This document shows positions 20,247-31,414 of a stretch of 32,510 nt of DNA, one piece after another. The first letter of the stretch is position 1. Each line of letters opens with the position of its first letter. The notes beneath the pieces were generated by a model, which saw only the letters and a list, made by a program, of their open reading frames with translations, was not told the DNA's origin and did no database searches. This stretch comes from Didymodactylos carnosus. Lineage: Eukaryota > Rotifera > Eurotatoria > Philodinida > Philodinidae. The DNA is taken from NCBI GenBank assembly GCA_905250885.1, contig CAJNOQ010001371.1, positions 1-32,510 of the forward strand. The letters are read 5' to 3'. Both the position numbers and the translations under genes were made by a program.

Positions 20247-21204
20247 TATAAACTTTATAATCAACTAAAAGTTTAAAACAACTTTGTTTTTTAAACGTCA
20301 TTTTATAAAATTCCTTTTCGATGAAAGTTCAGTAAATCATATCTACATGCACATCTTCGTATAAACTATCCTTATTTCTTGTTTCGATCGTGGAGAAAAT
20401 GGTTTAAGAGTTTGTGTTGACCATTCCCTTTGATTACTATTAGAAATAATAGATTATTAATAGACCTATTAATTATTATTAATAGAAATTATTTGTACAT
20501 ACACACACTCATTGAACTATAACCACGTCAAATATGTCGATTATTTCCTTTTCAAACAATGCCTTAAAGCAACCATGTAGTCCCTCGACTGAAACATTCC
20601 AATTCGCTTCCTTCACGAATAGCTAGTGAATAGCTATTAGCTCGTTTTGGGCAAAACAACACAACTTGCGTATGCGCGCAACACTCCTTCAGCTTCACTT
20701 GCTCTCCTGCCTGTGCGTCGCAACGGCATTTTATCAAGAGAATCAAGGCCACATTCGTCTAAATGAAGCTTCGGCTAAATGCTGTCATTGTCTTCGAGAC
20801 TTCGAGAATAACCTTACAACGATAATTACAAACACGATATGTCAACACATGCGTCTCGCAATGTTGGCGTATGTCTCTAAAGCAGAGTTATAACTACCAG
20901 CGAGAAAAAATATATCATTTGTTGTGTCTATGCTGTAGTTGTCATTCGGAGGGCTTTTGAATTTTAGAAAAGTGATTCCAAAGAGGTGGGAAACAACTGT
21001 AGGATGAAAAATTACATATAAACATGTAGCATTTAGTTATTTCTTAGGGTTTACCAAGGCATCTGTGATGCATTTACCGCCTTCAGTTTAACAAAGTATG
21101 AATGTTTCAATATGACTTCACACAGTCCGCTTGGTAATGTTCCTTCGCATCACTAACTCTTACACTGTACTATCCCTTTGCTGTTTCTGTGTAAATCACT
21201 ATTC
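20247..21204. other. Intergenic, nothing firm
   Basis: AT-rich. A 75-codon frame at 20666-20893 begins with a signal-like stretch, but it has no recognised domain and is not called a gene. Confidence 0.45.
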
Positions 21205-21870
21205 CTAATTAATGTTTAATATATTGAGATCATTTAATTCTTTTAATCCGTTCCATACACAATCAGCTGCTTGTTGTATATCTTTATATTGACGTTCATA
21301 GTCTTGTCTTAATAATTTCGAAATTATGTCGTTTTTATAATCAAATAAACCGTTATTAGTTAGACATTGTTTATATTCTACCGGGTATGTTGTTTCGAAA
21401 TATTCTTTATAGTTTTTTCTAACTACCATTAAGTAACTACTAGTATTGTTTCCAGAATTATAGAACAACGGATTTAATCTAAACGGAAATCTTTGAACAA
21501 TTTTTTGTATTGGTTTATCTGTTAAATGACTGATACTTCCTAAAAAATGCCAGTGTATACCATTTGAATCTCTAATACGAGGATCAAAACTATATCGTGG
21601 TTGTTCACCTTTTCGTGGTAGAATATAGCAAAGTGTTCCAAATTCATCAAACGTTAAATGTTTATACCAACTATGCAAAGTTGAATAACGATCAACGTCA
21701 GCTTTCAATGATTTTCTACTGTAATTAGTCCATTTTTTCATCAACTGATGCAAACGATCATTGCAGTTAAAAAATGTACAAAACTTCTCGGCTGGCGACA
21801 AATATTCAAAAATACATAGAATAACCTCATTCGATAAATCATCAAACTTCGACACCATTCTTATTGACAA
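21205..21870 (-). CDS. F-box domain protein
   Basis: An intronless 221-codon frame. Residues about 8-45 (FDDLSNEVILCIFEYLSPAE, then a Phe/Leu-rich second half) form a typical F-box, which binds SKP1 and links substrates to SCF ubiquitin ligases. The remaining 175 residues have no leucine-rich, WD or Kelch repeats; they are aromatic and charged without a family I can name. Short F-box proteins with unknown C-termini are numerous in bdelloids. Start is Met1 or Met5 (MVSKFDDL), which would put the F-box right at the N-terminus. No frameshifts seen. Confidence 0.85.
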   Translation of the reverse strand: MSIRMVSKFDDLSNEVILCIFEYLSPAEKFCTFFNCNDRLHQLMKKWTNYSRKSLKADVDRYSTLHSWYKHLTFDEFGTLCYILPRKGEQPRYSFDPRIRDSNGIHWHFLGSISHLTDKPIQKIVQRFPFRLNPLFYNSGNNTSSYLMVVRKNYKEYFETTYPVEYKQCLTNNGLFDYKNDIISKLLRQDYERQYKDIQQAADCVWNGLKELNDLNILNIN

Positions 21871-22335
21871 ATGAATAACGGTACATTGAATCTGAAGTGT
21901 TGAAAGTTTTTTTGAAACAAGTAAAAATAGTTACTTCTCTTTCGTTATATAACAACTTATCTGTAATTGCATCATACACGAGACAACATATTTTATATAA
22001 AGAAAAAATAACATTGCTCACCTCTGTACGTCAGAAATCATATAGTGAGAAAAGTATACAATGTCTCACAGTGAGACAAAAATGACATTAAACGCTGAAC
22101 CTTGAATTTATTTTCTCGCAAAAGAGAAAATGTTGACTTTTCTTTCTTACAAAGTCCTACTATGTTTAACAGAGCAAGAAATAGAAACAAAAAAAAAGGA
22201 AAAATAAAATGCAAAAACCTATACATGAAATCACATCAAAAAATGTTATGGCATATGGCATACTGCTTTAAACGAGGTTAAAATTGATGATGCACAGTAG
22301 ATAAAAGTAAAAAACAGTCACTTTGACTTTACATA
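21871..22335. other. Upstream flank of F-box gene
   Basis: AT-rich with AAATAAAAT-like runs. No supportable gene. It presumably includes the F-box gene promoter. Confidence 0.45.
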
Positions 22336-22542
22336 CTAAATTTTTAGATAACTACGCAACACACGTTTAAAACGTTTTAGAGTATTACAGGTAACTACTA
22401 TTTCGGGTAATGCATTCCACTCAATGGAAGTCCTGTGAAAAAATGTGGATGCTGTGTGAGCTTTTTTAACAGTCACTGTTTTTACTTGTTGTCTATTACT
22501 CCTATCCGAATTTAACCTGTCTGATCGACTGTTCTCTAAAGA
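22336..22542 (-). pseudogene. LINE ORF2 C-terminal coding end
   Basis: A 69-codon minus-strand frame without a Met. It translates to a Ser/Arg/Lys-rich start, then STFFHRTSIEWNALPEIVV and TCNTLKRFKRVLRSYLKI before the stop at 22336-22338. The order 'phe-arg, xx-trp-asn-ala-leu-pro, then Leu-Lys-Arg-Phe-Lys' is the classic C-terminus of CR1/L2/Jockey-type non-LTR retrotransposons. Stops lie directly upstream, so only the last part remains. It is unrelated in sequence to the RT remnant at 12971. Confidence 0.7.
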
Positions 22543-22780
22543 CTATTAAAAATTGTAAACAATAAACTTTTTCCGATATGTGGAGCCTCAGAAATCGAGC
22601 TGAGTGAATATGGAGATTTATTCCCATAAAAACACTAGTCACAAATTTTCTAAGTAAATTCGATGTTCTAAATTTATCAATTAAAAATACAGATGAAAAT
22701 ATTCCCGAAAAGAACGATAATGATTTGCTACCACCATATCTCGATTAAAAAAAACCATACAAAATTCATTTTTATTACAA

Positions 22781-23349
22781 TTGTATACTGATAAAGTGAG
22801 TATTACGAATCCCGTTGAACCACAAAAACATGAAAAGAAACTTTCATTTCTTTATTATATTCTTGATGATTTGCTTTCAGTTGGCCGATCATCATTAGAC
22901 TCGATTCATTTACTTGGTATTTGTTTATCAAAATCCTTATCTAACGCATTTCATCGACAAAAATATTTCAATAAAATTATCAATGAATTAAATGATTTAC
23001 AAACAAATCGATTGACATTACCGACATGTAGTGGACGTATATATTTTGTAGTTAGCTTAATCGCATTAGATAATCTAGCCGCGAATGAGTTAGGAGGTTT
23101 TCAAAAAACTTTCAGTAGTGGATATTTTTGTTGTATGTGTTGTATTTCATACAACTACAATTGAATTCCATTAACCAATGTTTCGTTTTCACCACGATGT
23201 GAAATTCCTATGAACACCACTAAAATAAATCATAAGAAATAAACAACTTTGTGTTTAGTGTGAGCGGTCCCATTGACTTTACAAAACTTATTGCCTTTCA
23301 TCCAGTGAAATCACTTCCTTTCGATAGTATGCATGATTTTTCAGGGTAA
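22781..23349 (+). pseudogene. Transposon-protein fragment of unassigned family
   Basis: An open stretch includes QLYTDKVSITNPVEPQKHEK, LSFLYYILDDL, SLDSIHLLGICLSKSL, and LDNLAANELGGFQKTFSSGYFC. After stops at 23162 and about 23240 the same kind of protein resumes: SFSPRCEIP, then LIAFHPVKSLPFDSMHDF. This order (Leu-Tyr-x-Asp, short 'YxxLDxL', 'Asp-Asn-Leu ... Gly-Gly-Phe ... Tyr-Phe-Cys', 'Pro-x-Asp-x-Met-His-Asp') is shared by large transposon-derived proteins seen in many animal genomes, some with tnp2/CACTA affinity. The superfamily assignment is uncertain. Possible splice signals (GTAAGA after 23346) mean some breaks may be introns. Confidence 0.6.
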
Positions 23350-24704
23350 GACTGTTTGTGATTGATTCTACTTATTCATTAAAAGATGAATGACTTCAAT
23401 TCACAAGGAAAATAATTTTTTCGCTCTAATTTCTGATGAAAACGTTTACATACAAACACCTAAAAACGAACCTTTTATAGTTCAGAATAATATTACCGAA
23501 CCATAGTTGGTTCGGAAATCTTCGTGAGAACTATCTGTTTCCCGGGCTACAAGGAACGCCATTACTGCTGACAGTCGTTGAGGTCCTATGAAGTCCTTTT
23601 GAACCTTTATAATTTTTTCCAAGATCCAATTATGCATTGGTCTTCAATGCGCAACAACGTATTTGTATTTTGTAATTTATTTGTAAAAAGAAAAAACAGG
23701 AAACTGGCTGCTTTCAAGTGATCCGGAAATTCAGCATGAGCAAAACACAGCCCTTATCTGTTGTTGGAGAAAACATATATTTTTATATACATTGCCACAA
23801 GATATCTGACTTCCATATATTGCAAGTCATTTATTCTAAATTAGGGACGAAAAAATTGGAATTCTGTCGGTAATTGTAAATTATTAGTTAGTTAGTTAGT
23901 TAAACGCCTTCACTGTTTTGAGCTTCGCGTCCTTTCAGAAGAGTTAAGCTTAAAAAGTGATCTTTTATTGTTTACAGTATTTAACCTTTATTATCTAAAC
24001 ATACATTTGAGCTTTTGCGTAGGCAATACTATGTTGCAGTTTTAGATAAATAATTGACTTAAATAGAGTCTATATTGTAATTTTGATTTACACTTAAAAA
24101 GCAAACACTTACTTGATAGAATATTTGATAATAAAATAGACGGCGTATTATTTACAATTATCTAAATATTCAAAGTCAATTATATGATAACAAAGCCAAG
24201 AGTTATGAAACAAACGTGAAAATCGATATCATTTTGTTAAATGATAACAAAATTAATAAAATATAAACGTACATATTTTTTCGAATATACTTGATTAATG
24301 AGCTTATCTACAAAAAATATAAAGAAAACCGACGTATATTAGGCTTATATTAGTGTCGTGTAATAAAAAAAAGCGTCAATAGTTTACTCATTTTTTCTTA
24401 AATTATCAAATAATAAACATTCAAAAGTATGGAGCACATAGTGAGCTGAAAAAAATCTTTTTTGTCCCGCACAGTCATATAGTATTTTGAATGATAAATT
24501 CTAATCAAGTTATTGGACATTATATGATGTCCTTTCTAGAAGTGATTGTTACCCAAAGACTGCCTGAGAGATCGATGTCTTATAATTGATTTCTATGTAG
24601 ATTTAACAGTCGATTTTTTGGTGTAGAAAAATGAAAATTTATGTCATATTTTCAGCACACAAGATAGAAAAAGAAAATTTGAGTACATGATATGAAAAAA
24701 GTAC
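23350..24704. other. Non-coding AT-rich stretch
   Basis: About 1.35 kb with no supportable gene. A short (TTAG)n run lies at 23885-23902. The part next to 24704 may hold intron sequence of the BED-hAT remnant. Confidence 0.5.
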
Positions 24705-25441
24705 CTGAAAGGTATTTAAATGCCAATAGATACGATTTGAATAGACATTGTTCAATTAGATGAATTGTAATTCCATAAAAACATCGCATTCTTCTGTCGG
24801 TCCAGGTATCAATTGTCACTGAAACAAAACGACTTGATTTGCAGATACGCTTCAGTTCACTTTCGACCTTTTCGACAGTCTTTGGTAAAACATCACGGCA
24901 TATAGAACGTGGAGATGGAACGACAAACTTCGGATAAACAGTATGCATTGCTCGAAGAAATTCAGTTCGCTCAACAATTGACAGCGGTAATACGAGACCA
25001 TTAATCAGATCATTTGTTACCATTTTAGACAATTGTATTTGTCGAGAATGACCACTTGTGTATTTTGTGCCACGAGGACTGTTCATAGCATCCTTGATCG
25101 ACGGCTGTTTTGATTGTATCTTTTCTTCTTTTGTAGCCATTGCCATTGTCCATGTATTATAAGCATCACCGTGATTACGTTTTACGTGACGCACAAAGTT
25201 GAAAGTTGAGTCACCAGACTCCTTTACTGTAGTTTTGCATAGTAAACACACAGATGATTTGGTCTCAGTGTTATAATTGATGAAGAATTGTGCCAAGCAA
25301 GTGGGTGCGATTTTAGTGTCATCGTACTGAATCGATTTGTCCTTGATAGTGAGAATCAGAAGCGATAGTTGAATCGTGAACGATAACATCATCAGTCACA
25401 ACTGGTGTACAGTCGGCTTGATCGTCGGGATCAGAGATCAT
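24705..25441 (-). pseudogene. BED-finger hAT transposase, 5' exon, frameshifted
   Basis: The main frame reads a BED-type zinc finger (SVCLLCKTTV with two Cys, then FNFVRHVKRNHGDAY with two His), a linker, and the start of the hAT catalytic region: FVSVTIDTWTDRRMRCFYGITIHLI, with the first catalytic Asp in TIDTW. A plausible donor (CAG|GTACTT) ends the exon at 24705; I found no convincing downstream exon. At the 5' side, an acidic N-terminus from ATG 25441 (MISDPDDQADCTPVVTDD) is in a different frame and joins the BED frame only by a frameshift near 25335-25345. It is a different lineage from the transposase at 3501. Likely a dead fragment. Confidence 0.75.
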
Positions 25442-25829
25442 CGTTAGTAAATGGTTAATGAAAAATATGTTAGTTCAGAATATGATCAAATATGTTATTG
25501 CTGTTAGATGCTCGAAAACGTTGATGTGCATAAATAGCTTTCTCGTAGAAGAATAGCTAATATTTATATGTGAAATTTAGGCAACAGTTGGAATATACCT
25601 AAGTTGTCATAAGACGGAAACAAAGAAAAAGGCAAGAGAAAACAATACGAAAATACTTGACAGAAAGAAATTATCATATGATCGACGATCGAGAGTTAGC
25701 CACTTGTAACAAAAGAAAGATGTAGATATTACCGATACATATATATGTAAACAAAGAAATAGAGCGAATATATGTAGAAAATGTCAGCATTGTCAGCTCA
25801 CCCACATTGTTAACAGAATGAGAAAAATT
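25442..25829. other. Intergenic, nothing recognised
   Basis: AT-rich, with TATATATG near 25738. No gene or clear repeat. Confidence 0.45.
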
Positions 25830-26041
25830 CGGAGCCGGCAAACAGTTCTCGGCTCCGACTCCGGCTCCGATTACAAAAATTCACGCCCGGCTCCGGCTCC
25901 AATCGAAGTATTTGACGCCCGGCTCCGGCTCCAACTCCGGCTCCAGGTCCAATGTTTCCCGTCCGGCTCCGGCTCCGTTTATAAGAGAAGCCGGCTCCTA
26001 CGAGCTGGGCTGGAGTCGGTCGGCTCCGTAGCCGGAGCTGC
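25830..26041. repeat. CCGGCTCC-rich minisatellite/MITE interior
   Basis: About 15 irregular copies of CCGGCTCC/CGGCTCCGA-type hexamer-based units in a GC-rich island, in otherwise AT-rich DNA. The unit turns to the reverse sense at the right end (GTAGCCGGAGCTGCCCATCT). Both strands are open only because the repeat is a multiple of three; no protein is inferred. Confidence 0.85.
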
Positions 26042-26345
26042 CCATCTCTACACATAGTGCATAGATTCTGTATATAATATTTTGTAATTTGTATATTTTA
26101 CATCATCTGTATACATTTTTATCTATTTGGCTATAAATAATTCTCACAGGAAAATTTTATTTTATTCCCTTCGATCATACAATTCTTAGTTCTGATTCTT
26201 TTTTGGTATATGAGCACACAAAACGTTTTCTCCTTAGCGAACAAAGTAAGGATAAGACTGAGTTATTGAATGTGCCCTAGCTCTAAATTAATTTTTGTAT
26301 TCTGCTCACCTTGCTAATTAAAAGTGGAATAATCAGAGCTGTCAA

Positions 26346-26546
26346 ATTATCATTATACTGTATAACCACGAAGTGAACGACAAACTTCAGAATTTCAGAA
26401 TTTCAGAATTTCAAACTTATCCTTATACAGTGTGCGACAGCCACACTTATGCAAAATCTCAGAATTTCACAATTTCAAACTTATCCTTATACAGTGTGCG
26501 ACAGTCACACTTATACAAAATCTCAGAATTTCACAATTTCAAACTT
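26346..26546. repeat. 64-bp tandem repeat, two full copies plus partial
   Basis: A unit starting AAACTTATCCTTATACAGTG is present at 26413-26476 and 26477-26540 with two or so differences, followed by a partial AAACTT. A degenerate copy precedes it (26346-26412) and ends in three AGAATTTC repeats, the slipped tail of the unit. Confidence 0.9.
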
Positions 26547-27154
26547 AAGAATTTTTATTTTGAAACGAAAGAGGAAAGAGTTTCGAAAGTAAGAAACTAG
26601 GGTTTTTTCAGAATAAAGTAACAAACTTTAAAAAATTTGTATCTCCTCAATGAAAGGTCTTAGAGAGCTGGAAGTGGTCTTGTTCTGTAGAGGACACTTT
26701 ACTCTATAATGTACAATATTTAACTCAAAAATAAAAAATATTTCTAAGAAAGTGTAAAAAGAGAGGGGTTACCTTTAATTTTCTCTCACGGTACGCAACA
26801 GAATTTGATAATATATACACCACTAGATAGAGGAAGTCTTCCTGTGCAAACCTACATATGTTTTGTGGTCAAAACATCATAGCCGCCTTTAAAACGTAGC
26901 TCCCAAAAATTAGAATTGGAGTCTCAAATGACATCCAGAACCGTTGTTTAAGAGAAACCAATGATTTTCCGTGAACCTTCTCAGTGTATAAATTTCTGAT
27001 CAAGCGGAACTATTCTTCCTATATAAATGTAAACGGTTTTTCTAGTTTTGCACAGAACTAATTTTTGGACAGAATTATTCAGACGGGGTTCCGTACAATG
27101 TCAAACAGCAGAACCCCCTAAAAATGGTTCTGTCAAGCTCCTTTTTTTTCAGAG
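26547..27154. other. Non-coding stretch
   Basis: AT-rich with no supportable gene. A small hairpin, GGGGTTC...GAACCCC, lies at about 27087-27118. Confidence 0.5.
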
Positions 27155-27443
27155 TAGTCTGCGTATTTTTCAAGGAATTTTCTTCATTTTTCTTTTAGCA
27201 AAAATTTTGCCCTACTTTCCCTCAGTACCCTGAAGAAAAATCAATTCCATTAAAACACTGTTTTCATAGGTTAGGTCCATGCCATTTTGTCTACTAACAG
27301 CGTGTTACTAGCTTGAAACTTGATTTGTACTGTCAAATGCCTTTTCATCGGAATTTGTTTTTCTTCACGGTCCTGAGGAGAAGCAGAGCAAAATTTTTGG
27401 TGAAAAAAAAATGAAGAAAATCCCTTGAAACATACGCAGACTA
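27155..27443. mobile_element. 289-bp MITE with TIRs of about 95 bp
   Basis: The left arm starts TAGTCTGCGTATTTTTCAAG (27155) and continues to about 27250. The right arm, about 27347-27443, is its inverted copy with scattered mismatches (TAGTCTGCGTATGTTTCAAG at the outer end). Interior is AT-rich and non-coding. Ends starting TAG suit a TA-target family, but the duplication itself is not proven. Confidence 0.87.
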
Positions 27444-28252
27444 GGTCAATTTTCAACGCTAATTCCATATATGTTACTAGTTTTGGCTTAAACTGTAATT
27501 ATTTCGGTTAAAATAGAGAATCAAGCAATGATTTTTTCTGAAAATACGAAAAAATGTTATAGTCTTTTCGAGGCTTTGCTAGTGCTTTGAAATAAATATT
27601 TTTTACCAAAAGGGGCGTCTTTCGTTGCTTTATCAGATTGTGTAAAACTTCTTCTAGACACTCAAAAAGAAGGTGCATTTTAGAAGCAAAAACATGAAAA
27701 AAACAGGACAGAGAAATGGTCACCTTCACACAATATAGCGGCTTTTTCTTTTATGTGATAAACATAATGATAATTTAATAATCTAAAAAGAAGAATAAAG
27801 CAATGCTTTATGACATATCAGACGACATTTTTTTTGTAAAAAACCCACTTTGGTCGTGCGCAAGTGACGCTTAGATTAGGAAAGAAAAAAACAATGTTTG
27901 AAGGATAAAGCACTATTTTTGATCGTCGACACATGAATAAATGAGGCCTAGATACAGTACTTTTGCCGTTGATGACTAATAGAAATTGATTCATTTTTAT
28001 GAAATGTGATCATTTTTTCATAACAATGGATGAAACGTTCAAAAATTGATTAGTATACGATTTCGTATATGAAAAATGTTTTTCTTGTGCTAAGAATATG
28101 CCAGAGATAAAGCTCGCCATTTCTATATGAGTCATTTTTTTCGGTTTTTTCTTCGAGTCATTGCACAATATGGTTGCAAAATTGCAGTATTTAAATCACA
28201 AAATTCTACTTTCATTTATTCACTTTGTTGCCTTTGAAAACAAGAATTGCCT
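27444..28252. other. Upstream flank of vWA gene
   Basis: AT-rich, no supportable gene. It presumably contains the promoter of the vWA gene. Confidence 0.5.
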
Positions 28253-31200
28253 ATGGCGGCATATTTGAAATTACCGCTTTTTAACCATCAAAACTATGTA
28301 GAAATCAAACTTTCACATCTGGAAGGAACCTATAACGCTGCTGCTGCTGGAGGTGATTTTGACATCATCTGTTGTGTTGACGTAAGTGGCTCGATGTCTG
28401 GTAGTCCTATAAACAATGTCTGTGAAGTCTTACGTGATATATATCAACGTACACAAAAAGACTATCGTCTATTCACATACAATACTCAGACAGATGTCAA
28501 ACGTACATTAAAGACATTATCTGAACGAAATGATAATCTCCAAGCCAGTGGTGGAACCTCATTTGCCTGTATATTCACTGCCATCAAAGATTATCTTCTA
28601 CAAAATGCATCAGCCAAAAAGCCAGTAACCTTCATATTTATGACTGATGGACAAGATAATGAACCAAATGGACCAGCATTGCAGAAGAGTATTCAAATGC
28701 TAAAGTTGATGTTAAGTGGAATGACAAATGTAAGTCATTGTGCAGCTATTTTTTAAATAATTTAATACTTTGTTCTCTTTCAGTCACCTCCCATTACATT
28801 TCACGTGATCGGCTTCGGTGAAGTAAACGATACATTTCTTAATCAAATCCGAACATTTGGTACTCGGCAAGGTCTCTTTCGTTATTCAACAGAATCCAGA
28901 GAATTACAAAATAATTTTAATGATATGTTCGAATATGCATTAAATGTTCGTCAATTCACTATCAAATTCCCAAATGGAAAGACTTATACTGCAAATAATA
29001 TCGATAACGAAACCGTTGGTTTTCTTACGAACGATGGTGACGATCTCAGTGCGATGACCGAATTGACACTCATTGATGATAAATCAACAACGACACAATT
29101 TCTTCTACTACCGATGAAAGACATTCGTGCGATACATCTTCTCCATGCACTGAACCTTATTCAACCGGAAAACGAAGAACAGGTCAAATTAATTCAAACC
29201 TATTTGAATGATATTCAAATAACAAACAGCAAAAATTTCGCGGAACGTCTAGAAACGGAACAAATTTACAAGGAAATCGATCAGCGTATGATGGAATATC
29301 GACAATTATTTACACAATTGAAAATGACTCAAGTACCTGAACGTGTAAAATTGCAATTGAGTGCATTGAGGCATGATCCAATTTTTGCTAATACACAACG
29401 AAAGAAGAAATTAGATTTAAGAGTCTATAAGAATGTCGATTATTTCAAAAGAACAGATATCAGTGGGATATTACAAGGGTATAAAGATTCTATTACACCG
29501 GATACATGGCAAAAGATCAAAGAACAGAAACAGGATTGGGTGGATACGTACTCCAATGAAGATATCTATGAAATTATGAGAAAATCAACGGATAATATTT
29601 TATGTCTGGGTATTTTTGTTCAACGTGACGAAGAAGTCATCAGCAATCCCGCGAAGGGTTTAAAACTTTTGAAGGTGACCAATACTATTATTTCCTATGA
29701 TTCATTTATCAATGGAATGAATCTAGCAAAAAATAATCAACAAGCTCAAGGACAATTCACTACTCTAAATGATCTCTATTCTATCGCTGGTGCTCTCGCC
29801 GATGAACAAGTCAATGCAGTCATACCCTTGTATATTAACGATGAACATATGAAGCGAATACGTATACTTGAAGGCATCTGGCTTGGTTATCTCTATACCT
29901 TAGATAGTTACGGGTATGATAAACAACAGGAAGTTGCACTTTTAAAACTACTCTATGAAATTATTCAACAACGTACGAATACACAACGGCAAAAACAAGT
30001 CTTAGTCGAACTGGAGAGAGTATGTCGATTTATAATCGATGAATCTCAAGGTTTTAAAACCGCAGAACAATTTGGTGAGAAGACCTATGAAAAATTATTG
30101 AAGCGACTACCCATTGTCAATACTCAAGAATATGATTTATCTATACCACTGACGATTGGTTATTTAAGAAATGATCTTACATCTGTTCTCGTACCAATTT
30201 ACTATGAATATCTTCGACAAGAATATCTAAAGAAATATCCAAAGAATTCAGCGACAGTGAAAACAATTGTAGCAAATCTTGTTTATGGTTGTAATGCGAA
30301 AGATTTGCCAACTACCTTCAGTACAAATAGTTCGAACATATTAATCAATAACAACTTACCGGATTTTATCGAAAAAACTTTTATCGATTATTTTCATGAT
30401 GAATTATGTCAACCAATTCAATTAACACCAGAAAAAACAATCAAACTAAATCGCACACGAATAATACGTGAGGAAATCGAATTGGATTATATCAAAAGTT
30501 TGCTCTTACCATTACCCGATTTTATTCGAACGATGTTAAATCATTGTCAAATCGACGAAGATTACATTGAAAAACATTTAGATTATGACACTTTAAGATA
30601 TGAATTATTAATTACATTTTATTATCTGATTTATTCCGATACAAATAGTGGAGGACTTTTAAATTTACCGAAGAAAGAAAATATTTTATCTGTCATTGAT
30701 GGAAGGTTGCAGAGTGAGTAGTAAACTGAAGAAAACTAATCGAAAAAAGAGATCTGATGTATATTTTAGGTGAGAAAGAACTTGTCATAGCTCATGACTA
30801 CTCGAATAGTGTTCATCTTGTCCCTCTTGTCAGTCATGTTGCTCTGAACTGTAAGACATTGGAAGGTTTTGCTGGTGTCATGCGCAAATATTGTCCGGAC
30901 CGTCGTGGTCCAATATTTAGTGAAGTTTTTATACAATTACTTGAATCATATGATGAAAGTGAGGGTGATACTGTTGGCAGAGCAACCAAGAAAGAGAAAT
31001 TCATGGCTTTGCTGAAAAATCAAATTTCAACAACAACGCCAACCAAAGTAATTTACAAGGATATGGATCAGTGCCATTCGTTACCATCCTTAGATGAACA
31101 ATTAAGGTCATTACGACGATTTATTGATGAAAAGAATGTTGAACAAATTGGATTACAAAATCAAGGAAGATTAGTGGTTTATTGTCGTAGAACACTTATG

Positions 31201-31269
31201 GAAGACCGACAATGTCGAAGAAAAAGAAACTATCGTTATTTTTTAAACCCATTTTATGAAGATTGCTAA
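28253..31269 (+). CDS. vWA-domain protein, 968 residues, three exons
   Basis: Exons 28253-28729, 28784-30713 and 30770-31269 join in frame. Intron 1 (54 bp, GTAAGT...TTTCAG) and intron 2 (56 bp, GTGAGT...TTTTAG) have clear signals; the second splice restores LQSEKELVIAHD. The N-terminal 225 or so residues are a von Willebrand A domain: hydrophobic strand DIICCVDVSGSMSG with MIDAS residues D43, S45, S47, then GGTS (T102) and MTDGQD (D132), so metal binding looks intact. The remaining roughly 740 residues are charged, helical and rich in Gln/Asn. I recognise no further domain. There is no signal peptide or transmembrane segment, so it is probably intracellular. An upstream TTG is not used as start. 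vWA domains mediate protein contacts; the specific role is unknown. Confidence 0.87.
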
Positions 31270-31414
31270 ACAATTAAAAAAGAAAATCCAGCAGTCAATT
31301 AACTCTTTGAGTCCCGACTTTTTTTTGAAAACAACTCGAAATTTTTTTAAATGAAATCTTTACCTATGGCTTTAATTCTTTACAAAGAAATTACATTTTT
31401 ATCTCAAACAGTCA

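Noticed and set aside
20666..20893. Frame with signal-peptide-like start
   Set aside because: Short, no downstream domain or intron signals, not supportable as a gene.
25810..26057. Arg/Ser-Gly-Ala-Pro repeat frames on both strands
   Set aside because: They are translations of the CCGGCTCC minisatellite, open on both strands for that reason.
27508..27729. 73-codon minus-strand frame
   Set aside because: No recognisable features and AT-rich composition; treated as chance.
30714..30769. vWA gene ending at the TAG 30719-30721
   Set aside because: A 56-bp intron with GTGAGT donor and TTTTAG acceptor removes the stop and joins to a further 165 codons in frame.
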